NCBI GenBank assembly: GCA_021788365.1
Contig: JAJYKS010000004.1
Location: 59,499 to 123,498, forward strand
Source of the DNA: a bacterium
GTDB taxonomy: Bacteria; Patescibacteria; Microgenomatia; UBA1400; UBA12108
Reading direction: 5' to 3'
Length of the DNA: 64,000 nucleotides
In this document: positions 39,553-47,656 of the stretch, in pieces
Layout of the letters: every line of letters starts with the position of its first letter
Numbering within the stretch: the first letter of the stretch is position 1
Translations under genes and position numbers: made by a program
Notes under the pieces: generated by a model
Seen by the model: the letters and a program-made list of their open reading frames with translations, nothing else
Database searches by the model: none
What the model was told of the DNA's origin: nothing

Positions 39553-39574
39553 GCTACGTGAAGAAAGGTAAAAA

Positions 39575-39883
39575 ATGGCAAGTAGCAGAATACGCGTCAA
39601 GCTAAAATCGTTCGACCATCGTGTCATCGATGAAGCCGCGGCAAAAATCGTCGACACAGCCCTCCAGACAGGTGCTCGTGTTGTGGGACCAGTTCCCTTA
39701 CCGACCCGCCGCAAACTGGTGACAGTCCTGACTTCTCCGCACACCGACAAAGACGCACGCGAACACTTCCAGATTCTAACGCACAAGCGCTTAGTAGACA
39801 TCGAAAAGCCAACAGGAAAAACAATTGATGCTCTCATGCACCTCGAACTGCCCGCTGGTGTTGGCATCGAAGTAAAGATGTAG
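39575..39883 (+). CDS. rpsJ: Small ribosomal subunit protein uS10
   Basis: uS10 sits in the 30S head and pairs with NusB in antitermination. The 102 residues match throughout: RIRVKLKSFDHRVIDEAA, GARVVGPVPLPTRR, SPHTDKDAREHFQILTHKRL and the end ELPAGVGIEVKM. The ribosome site GAAAGG precedes the ATG after the two-stem leader. Confidence 0.97.
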   Translation: MASSRIRVKLKSFDHRVIDEAAAKIVDTALQTGARVVGPVPLPTRRKLVTVLTSPHTDKDAREHFQILTHKRLVDIEKPTGKTIDALMHLELPAGVGIEVKM

Positions 39884-39903
39884 GAGCAATGCAATTGCGA
39901 CTA

Positions 39904-39923
39904 TCCTGAGCGAAGTCGAAGGA
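39904..39923 (+). repeat. Dispersed repeat supplying the rplC ribosome site
   Basis: A second perfect copy of the 20-base element found before ftsK. GAAGGA at its end stands 7 bases before the rplC ATG, the same spacing as at ftsK. Confidence 0.8.
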
Positions 39924-39930
39924 TGATAAT

Positions 39931-40539
39931 ATGACAAAAGTATTACTTGGCAAAAAACTCGGTATGGTCACGGCCTTCGTAGGAGAAGTAGCTGTTCCGG
40001 TAACACGGGTAAGTCTTCTCCCGATGACTGTTTCCCAAATTAAGACACAAGAAAAAGACGGATATCAGGCTGTACAAGTGGTTGTTCCAGGCGGGAAAAA
40101 GAAAACCTCAAAAGCCACGCTCGGTCATCTCAAGAAAGCTACGGCAACCGGTGGTATCACCCGTGAAATCCCGTTTGAGGAGGGGCTTGCAGTAGGCGCC
40201 GCCCTCGACCCCGTCACCTTTATAAAAGAAGGAATGACTGTCACCATTCAGGCAACATCCAAGGGTAAAGGATTGGCAGGCGTCGTGAAGCTACACCACT
40301 TTGCCGGAGGCCCCAAAACTCACGGTCAAAGTGACCGTCTCCGTCGCCCCGGTAGTATCGGTCAAGGAACCACGCCAGGTAGAGTCTACAAGGGTAAAAA
40401 GATGGCCGGCCGTATGGGTGTCGACACCGTCACGATAAAGAATGCTCGCGTGGTAGGACTCGACGGCACCACACTCCTCGTAAAGGGATCGGTCCCCGGT
40501 CCGCGCGGTGCGTTTGTCCGTCTGGAGGTAAAGGAATAA
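39931..40539 (+). CDS. rplC: Large ribosomal subunit protein uL3
   Basis: uL3 is an early 23S binder with a loop reaching the peptidyl transferase centre. The 202-residue protein has GKKLGMVTAF at the start, and the central loop shows GVVKLHHFAGGPKTHGQSDR and RRPGSIGQGTTPGRVYKGKKMAGRMG. Its ribosome site is part of the dispersed repeat. rplD follows after 1 base. Confidence 0.97.
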   Translation: MTKVLLGKKLGMVTAFVGEVAVPVTRVSLLPMTVSQIKTQEKDGYQAVQVVVPGGKKKTSKATLGHLKKATATGGITREIPFEEGLAVGAALDPVTFIKEGMTVTIQATSKGKGLAGVVKLHHFAGGPKTHGQSDRLRRPGSIGQGTTPGRVYKGKKMAGRMGVDTVTIKNARVVGLDGTTLLVKGSVPGPRGAFVRLEVKE

Positions 40540-40540
40540 T

Positions 40541-41176
40541 ATGCAAATACCTGTATATGACATGACCGGCAAAAAAGTAGAAAGTAGCTGGGCACTAGAC
40601 GTCAAACTCTTCGGTAGTGAAAACGTCGCACTCCTAGCCCAGGCAGTTCGCGTATACGAAGGAAACGCCCATCAAAAAACGCACAAAGTAAAAACTCGTG
40701 GAGAAGTCGACGGTTCGACCCGCAAAATCTATCGTCAAAAGGGTACCGGTAATGCTCGCCATGGTGCACGTTACGCCCCCATCTTTGTTGGTGGCGGTAT
40801 TGCACACGGCCCATCGGGCGTTCGTCCGGAGAACTTGGTGCTTCCGAAGGGGATGCGTCGTCGCGCGTTTGCCGTAGCCCTCGCCGAAAAACTTGGTGGC
40901 AAAGCAGTATCCGGAGTAACAGGTGTGGCTCATGCAGACGGTAAAACGTCTTCGGCCGCACACCTCCTCTCCACTGTTGCAAATCATCCAAAAGCCAAAG
41001 TCTTGGTTATAACCGCGGGTCGCGCCGACCTCCTCTATCGCGCTGTGGCGAACCTCCAGGGTGCCACCATGAAACGAGCGAGTTTGGTAAACGCCTACGA
41101 CGTCATAAGTGCCGATCACGTCGTCACCACCAAAAAAGCGCTCGACGAAATAGTGGCACGGGTGAAGGGAAAATAA
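40541..41176 (+). CDS. rplD: Large ribosomal subunit protein uL4
   Basis: uL4 lines the exit tunnel and represses the S10 operon in some bacteria. The 211 residues include the tunnel loop KTRGEVDGSTRKIYRQKGTG and ARHGARYAPIFVGGGIAHGP. The globular domain ends in a helix before KGK. AAAGGAA before the ATG lies inside the rplC end. Confidence 0.96.
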   Translation: MQIPVYDMTGKKVESSWALDVKLFGSENVALLAQAVRVYEGNAHQKTHKVKTRGEVDGSTRKIYRQKGTGNARHGARYAPIFVGGGIAHGPSGVRPENLVLPKGMRRRAFAVALAEKLGGKAVSGVTGVAHADGKTSSAAHLLSTVANHPKAKVLVITAGRADLLYRAVANLQGATMKRASLVNAYDVISADHVVTTKKALDEIVARVKGK

Positions 41177-41178
41177 TC

Positions 41179-41472
41179 ATGCAACAAATACTCGTGCGTC
41201 CCAAAATTACCGAAAAATCCATGCGTGCTGCGGGAGTTGGAGTCTACACCTTTGAGGTAACGCCACACGTAACCAAAAGCGCCATAAAAGCCGCGGTAGA
41301 AGATGCTTTCAAGGTAAAGGTAGTCCGCGTATCGGTGGTAACTCGTGTCCTTCCCACTCGCCGCACCGGATCCCGGCGTCTGAAAGTAGCTGCACCGGCC
41401 AAAAAATTTGCGAGCGTCAAGCTCGCCAAGGGTCAGTCAATCGCGTTATTTGACCTGAAGGAATCAAACTAA
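41179..41472 (+). CDS. rplW: Large ribosomal subunit protein uL23
   Basis: uL23 sits at the tunnel exit and is the docking site of SRP and trigger factor. The 97 residues begin QQILVRPKITEKSMRAAG and contain YTFEVTPHVTKSAIKAAVED and FKVKVVRVSVVTR, the classic family pattern. Only 2 bases separate it from each neighbour. Confidence 0.96.
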   Translation: MQQILVRPKITEKSMRAAGVGVYTFEVTPHVTKSAIKAAVEDAFKVKVVRVSVVTRVLPTRRTGSRRLKVAAPAKKFASVKLAKGQSIALFDLKESN

Positions 41473-41474
41473 CT

Positions 41475-42302
41475 ATGTTAAAGAAAATAAATCCCACCTC
41501 CGCCGGCGTTCGTCACCAGACTCGTCTTGAGCGTGGTCTAACAACCGCCCGCCCAGAGAAGCGCTTGACCGTTCCCAAGAAGCAAAATGCAGGCAGGAAT
41601 GCACACGGTCATGTGACGACGCGCCACCGTGGTGGTGGAGTAAAACGCCGCTTGCGCTTACTTGACTATCGTCGCAATAAGTTTGGTATTGACGCTCGTG
41701 TTGCTTCAATTGAATACGACCCCAACCGAAGTGCAAACATTGCACTCCTTGTCTACCGTGATGGAGAGAAGCGTTATATCCTAGCCCCGGACACGCTTGC
41801 CGTCGGTGCTGTTGTCAGCTCAGGAGAAAATGCCGAGCCAAAAGTAGGCAACGCGTTACCACTAAAACGAGTCCCGATCGGCCTACCCGTCCACAACGTT
41901 GAGCTAAAAATCGGTCGCGGCGGCGCCTTGGTTCGCTCCGCCGGAACCAGCGCGTATGTACAGTCCAAGGAGAATGGTTTTGTTACCATAAAGCTTCCTT
42001 CAGGGGAAGTTCGATTGATTAAAGAGGAGTGTTTTGCTACAATTGGCACCGTTTCCAATCTGGATCACAAGAACCGGAAGATTGGCAAGGCAGGCATAAA
42101 GCGCCACATGGGTTGGCGCCCGTCTGTTCGTGGTGTTGCTCAACACCCTGGTTCCCATCCACATGGTGGTGGCGAGGGAAGGAGCGGCATCGGTATGCCT
42201 GGTCCGAAGACTCCATGGGGCAAGCCAGCTTTGGGATACAAGACTAGAAATAAATACAAGTACTCGAATAAGTACGTGGTGAAAGACAGGAGAAGTAAAT
42301 GA
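41475..42302 (+). CDS. rplB: Large ribosomal subunit protein uL2
   Basis: uL2 supports peptidyl transfer and subunit association. In this 275-residue protein the family motifs HVTTRHRGGGVKRRLRLLDY, ASIEYDPNRSANIALLVYRDG and GVAQHPGSHPHGGGEGRSG are complete; the last holds the conserved histidine. It overlaps rpsS by 4 bases (ATGA). Confidence 0.97.
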   Translation: MLKKINPTSAGVRHQTRLERGLTTARPEKRLTVPKKQNAGRNAHGHVTTRHRGGGVKRRLRLLDYRRNKFGIDARVASIEYDPNRSANIALLVYRDGEKRYILAPDTLAVGAVVSSGENAEPKVGNALPLKRVPIGLPVHNVELKIGRGGALVRSAGTSAYVQSKENGFVTIKLPSGEVRLIKEECFATIGTVSNLDHKNRKIGKAGIKRHMGWRPSVRGVAQHPGSHPHGGGEGRSGIGMPGPKTPWGKPALGYKTRNKYKYSNKYVVKDRRSK

Positions 42303-42583
42303 GTAGAAGTAGCGCTAAAGGGCCATACATCAATGAGCGACTGCTAGGCAAAGTCCTAAAGCAGCAGAGCGCTGGCCGCAAAGAACCCATAAAAACCTGG
42401 GCTCGAGATTGCGCGATTCCTCCAGAATTCGTCGGACACACCTTTATGGTGCACAACGGCAAAGTGTTTAAAGAAGTATTTGTGAGTGAAACGATGGTTG
42501 GTCACAAATTGGGAGAGTTCTCTCCAACCCGCACCTTCCACGGCCACGGCAAGATAGTAAAACGTGTCTTAAGTAAGACATAA
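42299..42583 (+). CDS. rpsS: Small ribosomal subunit protein uS19
   Basis: uS19 binds in the 30S head next to uS13. The 94 residues include SRSSAKGPYINERLLGKV, TWARDCAIPPEFVGHTFMVH and GHKLGEFSPTRTFHGHG. The ATG overlaps the rplB stop. The ribosome site AGGAGAAG lies inside rplB. Confidence 0.97.
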   Translation: MSRSSAKGPYINERLLGKVLKQQSAGRKEPIKTWARDCAIPPEFVGHTFMVHNGKVFKEVFVSETMVGHKLGEFSPTRTFHGHGKIVKRVLSKT

Positions 42584-42598
42584 AAAGTATAAAAACAT

Positions 42599-42940
42599 AT
42601 GAAAATGACACAAAAATACATCCGTACACCCGCCCGCAAGCTCCGCTTGCTGGCAGATAGTGTGCGCCACCTTTCTCCGGCGGATGCTCTGGTTAACCTC
42701 AAGTTCATGAACAAAGCAGCTGCCATACCTCTCTACAAGGCCATCAAAGCAGCGGTTGCGGGAGCAAAAGAAAATAATGGATTAACAGCTGACAAGCTAA
42801 TGTTCAAAACCCTCGATATTGGGGAGGGGCCCACATACAAGCGCTTCCGCGCGGTTTCACGTGGTCAGGCTCACCCAGTGATGAAACGTACCGCCCACAT
42901 CCGGGTGGAACTAAAGGAGAAAAATGGGACAAAAAGTTAA
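42599..42940 (+). CDS. rplV: Large ribosomal subunit protein uL22
   Basis: uL22 lines the exit tunnel. The 113-residue protein has YIRTPARKLRLLADSVRHL, LYKAIKAAVAGAKENNGL and the tunnel hairpin segment GEGPTYKRFRAVSRGQAHPV with MKRTAHIRVELKEK. Starts at 42599 and 42605 are both possible and no clear ribosome site is seen. The end overlaps rpsC by 17 bases. Confidence 0.96.
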   Translation: MKMTQKYIRTPARKLRLLADSVRHLSPADALVNLKFMNKAAAIPLYKAIKAAVAGAKENNGLTADKLMFKTLDIGEGPTYKRFRAVSRGQAHPVMKRTAHIRVELKEKNGTKS

Positions 42941-43574
42941 TCCAAAGAGCTTCCGCATGGGCATCCTCTACAAACCGTCGTCAAGGTGGTTTGCAGGAAA
43001 GAAGGATTATGCCGCGTTTGTCTTGCAAGATATCAAGCTCAAAAAATTCCTCTACGATCGGTTGCACCTCGCCGGCATAGTCGATGTTGTGGTTGAGCGC
43101 TCCATCAATACATTGCACATCGTCATCCACGCCTCTCGCCCCGGTGTCGTCATCGGACGCGGCGGTGCCAACCTAGACATCTTAAAAAAAGAAGTTGGGG
43201 CATTCTTAAAAACCATCGGGGCTCCGGCAAGCTTAAAACAAGAGCTCGACGTCCAGGAAGTTAAAAACCCTGATATGAGTGCCAAACTCGTAGGAGAACG
43301 CATCGCCGAACAGCTCGTAAAACGCTATCCAGCTCGCCGAGCCGTCTCCCAAGCACAAGAGCGAGTTATGGCAGCAGGAGCCAAAGGGATAAAGATCCAA
43401 CTCGGTGGCCGTGTCAATGGAGCAGAGATCAGTCGTCGTGAGAAATACTCCGTCGGTACCATCCCCACGCAAACATTGCGTAGTGACATTGATTACGCCG
43501 AGATCCCAGCCCTCACCCGTTCCGGCTACGTCGGGATTAAGGTGTGGATATACAAAGGCGAGGCCGAGCTATGA
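42924..43574 (+). CDS. rpsC: Small ribosomal subunit protein uS3
   Basis: uS3 forms part of the mRNA entry site. The 216-residue protein has GQKVNPKSFRMGI, a KH domain with HASRPGVVIGRGGANLDILK and the C-terminal domain with GAKGIKIQLGGRVNGAEISR. The AAAGGAG ribosome site lies inside rplV. The stop overlaps rplP. Confidence 0.97.
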   Translation: MGQKVNPKSFRMGILYKPSSRWFAGKKDYAAFVLQDIKLKKFLYDRLHLAGIVDVVVERSINTLHIVIHASRPGVVIGRGGANLDILKKEVGAFLKTIGAPASLKQELDVQEVKNPDMSAKLVGERIAEQLVKRYPARRAVSQAQERVMAAGAKGIKIQLGGRVNGAEISRREKYSVGTIPTQTLRSDIDYAEIPALTRSGYVGIKVWIYKGEAEL

Positions 43575-43984
43575 TGCAACCAAAGAAAACAAAATACCGT
43601 AAACAATTTAGAGGAACTCGTACGGGCATTGCGACTCGGGGAGCTGACGTCTCTTTTGGTGATTTCGGCCTCAAGACGATCGAAAGCGCCTGGATTTCTG
43701 CAGCCCAAATAGAGTCAGCTCGCCGTACCATTCAACACCACACTAAGCGTGGCGGCAAATTGTGGCTTCGCATCTTCCCCCATAAACCTCTGACTCACAA
43801 AGTTGCAGGTGCAAAAATGGGAAGCGGTAAAGGTGATATTGACACCTACACATCGGTGGTAAAGCGTGGCACGGTGATATTTGAACTCGGAAGTACCGAC
43901 GAGGCAACGGCACGCGAAGCGTTCCGCAAAGCTGCCTCAAAATTACCAGTTCTTACCCGTTTTGTCTTGCGAGGTGAACTATGA
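43571..43984 (+). CDS. rplP: Large ribosomal subunit protein uL16
   Basis: uL16 is placed late in 50S assembly and helps position A-site tRNA. The 137 residues begin MMQPKKTKYRKQFRG; GTGIATRG, ESAWISAAQIESARR and RIFPHKPLTHKVAGAKMGSGKG follow. Start codons at 43571 (ATGA overlap with rpsC) and 43574 are equivalent candidates. Confidence 0.96.
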   Translation: MMQPKKTKYRKQFRGTRTGIATRGADVSFGDFGLKTIESAWISAAQIESARRTIQHHTKRGGKLWLRIFPHKPLTHKVAGAKMGSGKGDIDTYTSVVKRGTVIFELGSTDEATAREAFRKAASKLPVLTRFVLRGEL

Positions 43985-44187
43985 CTATGAAAAAGAACGA
44001 ACGACTCGAGCTAATACGCCAAGGAACTGCCGCGGTGCGGGCCAAAATAGCAGAGCTCGAACACGAGCATCGTGCGCTCGCGCTAGACACGCGAAGCCAG
44101 AATAAAAATCGACACGTGGGGCGGGATCTGCGCCGAACTATTGCGCAGCTTACGACCGCACTCGTTATGACAAAGGAGACAAAGTGA
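43981..44187 (+). CDS. rpmC: Large ribosomal subunit protein uL29
   Basis: uL29 is a small helical protein near the tunnel exit. The 68-residue sequence is less conserved but has the expected two-helix pattern and ends DLRRTIAQLTTALVMTKETK, close to the family's NVRRDIARIKTVL region. It overlaps both rplP (ATGA) and rpsQ (GTGA). Confidence 0.92.
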   Translation: MTMKKNERLELIRQGTAAVRAKIAELEHEHRALALDTRSQNKNRHVGRDLRRTIAQLTTALVMTKETK

Positions 44188-44414
44188 AGCAATTTACAGG
44201 CACCGTCATCTCGGATAAAATGATGCGTTCGGCGGTTGTCGTCGTCGAGACAGCCTGGAAACACCCTTTATACAAAAAGACGGTAAAACGCTCAAAGAAA
44301 TATCTTGTACAAAATGACGTTAAGGCAAAACTAGGAGACAGGGTCACGATCGAAGAGACACGACCGCTATCTGCTAAGAAACGCTTTACTATTACTAAAG
44401 TCATTAAAAATTGA
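44184..44414 (+). CDS. rpsQ: Small ribosomal subunit protein uS17
   Basis: uS17 is a primary 16S-binding OB-fold protein. The 76 residues include FTGTVISDKMMRSAVVVVET, HPLYKKTVKRSKKYLVQND and GDRVTIEETRPLSAKKRF. The start codon is GTG at 44184, overlapping the rpmC stop as GTGA, with AAAGGAGA upstream. Confidence 0.96.
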   Translation: MKQFTGTVISDKMMRSAVVVVETAWKHPLYKKTVKRSKKYLVQNDVKAKLGDRVTIEETRPLSAKKRFTITKVIKN

Positions 44415-44441
44415 AAATTGTAAATTGAAAATTGGAAATTA
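44411..44441 (+). repeat. A/T-rich AAATTG-type repeat before rplN
   Basis: Starting in the rpsQ stop codon, GAAAATTGTAAATTG and GAAAATTGGAAATT fill the gap to the rplN ATG. This spacer breaks a run of overlapping ribosomal genes and lacks a Shine-Dalgarno site. Confidence 0.6.
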
Positions 44442-44447
44442 AACAAT

Positions 44448-44819
44448 ATGATACAACTACGATCGGTTCTTACTCCAGCTGACAACTCCGGTGCCAAACG
44501 TCTCCGAGTGGTTCACGTACATGGCGGTTCTCGCCGTGTATATGGCTACGTCGGCGACTTGGTAACTGTCGTGGTCGACCAAGCCGATCCCAACGGCTAT
44601 GTCAAAGATGGTACGATGGTGAAAGCCGTGGTGGTTAGGACCCGCAAAGAAATTCGTCGCAAAGATGGTACGTACGTTCGCTTCTCTGACAATGCCGCCG
44701 TCGTCGTCGACCCCAAAACCAAAGATCCCGTTGCAACGCGTGTCTTTGGTCCCATCGCCCGCGAAGTAAAAGACGCAGGATATGCCAAGATAGCATCACT
44801 TGCCCCGGAGGTATTATGA
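44448..44819 (+). CDS. rplN: Large ribosomal subunit protein uL14
   Basis: uL14 contacts 16S rRNA in an intersubunit bridge and binds the silencing factor RsfS. The 123 residues have MIQLRSVLTPADNSGAKRLR, KAVVVRTRKEIRRKDGTYVR and the end GPIAREVKDAGYAKIASLAP. It overlaps rplX by 4 bases. Confidence 0.97.
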   Translation: MIQLRSVLTPADNSGAKRLRVVHVHGGSRRVYGYVGDLVTVVVDQADPNGYVKDGTMVKAVVVRTRKEIRRKDGTYVRFSDNAAVVVDPKTKDPVATRVFGPIAREVKDAGYAKIASLAPEVL

Positions 44820-45121
44820 CCATGAAAAAACTGAAAAAAGGCGATACCGTCTTGGTCACCGCCGGCAAAGACAAAGGCAAATCGGGAGAAATCATAAAAG
44901 TTCTTCCGAAAGATGCCACAGTCATAGTAAAAGGTATCAACATGTACAAGCGCCACATGAAGCCTCGTGAAGAGGGGGGTGGCGGCATAATAGAGCGCGA
45001 GCGCGCACTTTCAGTCGCCAAAGTGATGCTCATGGTGGAAGGCAAAGCAGTACGCGTTGGCCTCACCCGCAGTAAAGACGGCGTCAAACGTATAAACAAG
45101 CACACTGGAAAAGCACTATGA
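44816..45121 (+). CDS. rplX: Large ribosomal subunit protein uL24
   Basis: uL24 starts 50S assembly. The 101-residue protein has the KOW motif KKGDTVLVTAGKDKGKSGEI followed by IVKGINMYKRHMKP and a basic end with RVGLTRSKDGVKRINKHTG. Starts at 44816 and 44822 are possible. It overlaps rplE by 4 bases. Confidence 0.96.
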   Translation: MTMKKLKKGDTVLVTAGKDKGKSGEIIKVLPKDATVIVKGINMYKRHMKPREEGGGGIIERERALSVAKVMLMVEGKAVRVGLTRSKDGVKRINKHTGKAL

Positions 45122-45669
45122 CCGACAAAAATCTAAAAACAAGATTTGCAGAAGAGATTCGTCCAACTTTAGGGAAGAAACTCGGCATTGCAAACATGCA
45201 TGCCGTACCCAACCTTACTAAGGTTGTCATAAACGTCGGAATACCCAAATCTGACAACACCAACAAGATGGTTGAGGTTGTAAAGTCTGAGTTAGCCGCG
45301 ATCTCCGGCCAGGCGCCCAAAATAAATGGCGCCAAGCAGTCGATCGCCGGCTTCAAGATCCGCGCAGGAGACCCAGTTGGCGTCAGTGTCACCCTCCGCG
45401 GAGCTAAAATGTTTGATTTCCTCGATAAGTTGTGTAGAATAGTGCTTCCGCAAGTGAAGGACTTTAAAGGAGTCAAGCGGAATGCCTTTGACAGTTGTGG
45501 CAACTATACACTTGGTCTCACGGAACAGATTATCTTTCCTGAGATCGACTACAGTAAAGTAGAGATAGTCCACGGCATGGAGATCGTCATGGTGACGAGC
45601 GCGAAAGATCGCGACGCCGCCTACGCGCTCCTGGAAGCAATTGGTATGCCGTTTGAGAAGGAGAACTAA
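45118..45669 (+). CDS. rplE: Large ribosomal subunit protein uL5
   Basis: uL5 binds 5S rRNA. The 183 residues match with VPNLTKVVINVGI, PKINGAKQSIAGFKIRAGDP, VGVSVTLRGAKMFDFLDKL and GLTEQIIFPEIDYSKVE. It is translationally coupled to rplX and is followed 2 bases later by rpsN. Confidence 0.97.
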   Translation: MTDKNLKTRFAEEIRPTLGKKLGIANMHAVPNLTKVVINVGIPKSDNTNKMVEVVKSELAAISGQAPKINGAKQSIAGFKIRAGDPVGVSVTLRGAKMFDFLDKLCRIVLPQVKDFKGVKRNAFDSCGNYTLGLTEQIIFPEIDYSKVEIVHGMEIVMVTSAKDRDAAYALLEAIGMPFEKEN

Positions 45670-45671
45670 CT

Positions 45672-45857
45672 ATGGCAAGATTGGCTAAAGTGCTGGCATC
45701 ACAAAAAAAGCCAAAGTTTACGACCCGCGCGCACAATCGGTGCAAGCTTTGCGGCCGTCCAAAGGCGTACATGCGCCAGTTTGGCATCTGCCGCTTGTGT
45801 TTTCGCGAGCAAGTAAAAAAAGGCAACTTACCCGGTGTTACGAAAGCGAGTTGGTAA
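45672..45857 (+). CDS. rpsN: Small ribosomal subunit protein uS14, zinc type
   Basis: uS14 sits in the 30S head. The 61-residue form carries two Cys pairs, CKLCGRPKAYMRQFGICRLC, which bind zinc (type Z), unlike the longer zinc-free E. coli form. The C-terminus is the conserved LPGVTKASW. AAGGAG before the ATG is a good ribosome site. Confidence 0.97.
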   Translation: MARLAKVLASQKKPKFTTRAHNRCKLCGRPKAYMRQFGICRLCFREQVKKGNLPGVTKASW

Positions 45858-45861
45858 ACAT

Positions 45862-46248
45862 ATGACAAACGATCACTTGGGAGATATGCTAGCTCGAATA
45901 AAGAATGCCTACGCCGTAGGTAAAAAAGAGGTGGCAATGCCGTACACAAAGATGTGCGAAAGCGTTGCTCGTGCCATGCTCTCGGAAAAATATCTCTCCG
46001 GGATTGAGGTATCGGAAGACAAAATGACGCTGAAACTTAAACTCCAGTATGTCACCGGTCGCCCAGCGTTGTCTGCTGCTCGCCGAGTGAGTAAGCCCGG
46101 CGTTCGTATTTACTCCGGTATCTCGAAGCTGAAGCCAGTATTGTCTGGTCTTGGTATGTCTGTGATTTCCACCCCCAAAGGCGTTATGTCTGGGTCTGAA
46201 GCAAAGAAACAACATGTAGGAGGAGAAGTTCTCGCAGAACTCTGGTAA
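45862..46248 (+). CDS. rpsH: Small ribosomal subunit protein uS8
   Basis: uS8 binds helix 21 of 16S rRNA and in E. coli represses the spc operon. The 128 residues begin MTNDHLGDMLARIKNAYAVG and end with VISTPKGVMSGSEAKKQHVG and GEVLAELW. The ATG at 45862 gives the standard N-terminus; an in-frame ATG-like start at 45835 overlaps rpsN and was rejected. Confidence 0.96.
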   Translation: MTNDHLGDMLARIKNAYAVGKKEVAMPYTKMCESVARAMLSEKYLSGIEVSEDKMTLKLKLQYVTGRPALSAARRVSKPGVRIYSGISKLKPVLSGLGMSVISTPKGVMSGSEAKKQHVGGEVLAELW

Positions 46249-46250
46249 AT

Positions 46251-46799
46251 ATGTCAAAAATCGGCCGCGCACCCATCACTGTTCCCGCTGGTACAACGGT
46301 CACCGTTGCGGATGGTGTGGCGACAGTCACGGGTCCCAAGGGAACGCTTACCTACACCTATCCACGTGAGATTACCGTGACGGTAGATGGTACCACGGTA
46401 CTTTGCACACGCACCTCCGATGACAAGCCTGTTCGTGCACTCCACGGCCTTACCCGCGCGCTTCTGGCGAATATGGTTAAAGGGGTAACCGACGGATATA
46501 GCAAAACACTCGAACTCGTCGGTACCGGCTATCGTGCACGCCTTTCAGGCACAAAACTCATATTCTCGCTAGGTTTCTCACACGAAGTAGAGATAGACGC
46601 ACCCGCAGGAATTATGTTCAAGGTGGAAGGTACCAATATAGTTACCATTACTGGTTTTAGTAAAGAGCTCGTTGGGGCAACTGCCGCAAAAATACGAGCC
46701 TTAAAGAAACCTGAGCCCTACAAAGGTAAAGGTATCCGTTATCAGGGAGAAGTCGTCCGTCGCAAAGCAGGAAAGGCCGCAAAAGGCGCAACAGCCTAA
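46251..46799 (+). CDS. rplF: Large ribosomal subunit protein uL6
   Basis: uL6 lies near the sarcin-ricin loop. The 182-residue protein has MSKIGRAPITVPAGTTVTV, the duplicated beta-alpha domains with GVTDGYSKTLELVGTGYRA, and the conserved end KKPEPYKGKGIRYQGEVVRR. A short Lys/Ala tail follows. Confidence 0.97.
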   Translation: MSKIGRAPITVPAGTTVTVADGVATVTGPKGTLTYTYPREITVTVDGTTVLCTRTSDDKPVRALHGLTRALLANMVKGVTDGYSKTLELVGTGYRARLSGTKLIFSLGFSHEVEIDAPAGIMFKVEGTNIVTITGFSKELVGATAAKIRALKKPEPYKGKGIRYQGEVVRRKAGKAAKGATA

Positions 46800-46810
46800 C
46801 GCGTAAAAAT

Positions 46811-47149
46811 ATGAAACGAATAGTACGTACAAAAAATGATGCTCGTGCCGCCCGCGTCCGTGCCAAAGTCCGCGGTGGGGATCGTCCCCGTTTAACAGTT
46901 TTCCGCAGCAACATGCACATATGGGCACAAATTGTAGACGACGCTAAAGGCACAACAATTGCCGCTGCAGGCGATCAAGGACTCAAGGGTACCAAAACCG
47001 AGCGTGCAACAGCCGTTGGCGTAGCGCTCGCTGCCCTCGCCCTCGACAAAAAAATCAAAGCGGTCGTATTCGATCGTGGATCCTACCGGTTCCACGGACG
47101 AGTGAAAGCATTAGCCGAAGCCGCCCGCAAAGGTGGGCTAGCATTTTAA
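46811..47149 (+). CDS. rplR: Large ribosomal subunit protein uL18
   Basis: uL18 binds 5S rRNA with uL5. The 112 residues have GGDRPRLTVFRSNMHIWAQI, a central helix and the end FDRGSYRFHGRVKALAEAA with RKGGLAF. No strong ribosome site is seen in the 11-base gap after rplF. Confidence 0.96.
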   Translation: MKRIVRTKNDARAARVRAKVRGGDRPRLTVFRSNMHIWAQIVDDAKGTTIAAAGDQGLKGTKTERATAVGVALAALALDKKIKAVVFDRGSYRFHGRVKALAEAARKGGLAF

Positions 47150-47161
47150 GATAAGGAATAT

Positions 47162-47653
47162 ATGGCAAACATGGGCAGATCAAAAGAGCAACAGGAATTC
47201 GACGAGAAAGTAATCCGTATTTCCCGCGTAACCAAAAAAACCAAAGGCGGAAACAAAATGGGGTTTACCGCACTCGTTGTTGTTGGTGATCGTAAGGGAC
47301 GTGTCGGGGTTGCCTTGGCGCACGCAGGTGACGTCATGAACGCCATTAAAAAAGCAGTCCGCCGAGCCAAAAAAACCGTGATCCGCGTACCCCTCGTCGA
47401 TAATCGCACTATCCCTCATGAGATGCGGGTAAAGTACGGTGCAGCCAAAATTATCGTCAAGCCAGCTCCTGCCGGCACCGGTGTGATTGCTGGTGGCTCT
47501 GTCCGCCCCGTACTAGAGCTTGCCGGTGTCCGCGATGTGGTTACAAAAACCTTGGGTACCAGCAATAAACTAACCAACGTAACCGCGATGTTTAATGCCC
47601 TAAAAGAAATGCAGTCAATTGTCTCAGTCAAGAAAACATTAAAGGAAACATAA
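47162..47653 (+). CDS. rpsE: Small ribosomal subunit protein uS5
   Basis: uS5 acts in decoding fidelity and mRNA unwinding. The 163-residue protein has the double-stranded RNA-binding-like N-domain (VIRISRVTKKTKGGNKMGFT) and the C-domain with KPAPAGTGVIAGGSVRPVLE, AGVRDVVTKTLGTSN. AAGGAA precedes the ATG. rplO follows after 3 bases; there is no rpmD between them. Confidence 0.97.
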   Translation: MANMGRSKEQQEFDEKVIRISRVTKKTKGGNKMGFTALVVVGDRKGRVGVALAHAGDVMNAIKKAVRRAKKTVIRVPLVDNRTIPHEMRVKYGAAKIIVKPAPAGTGVIAGGSVRPVLELAGVRDVVTKTLGTSNKLTNVTAMFNALKEMQSIVSVKKTLKET

Positions 47654-47656
47654 ATC

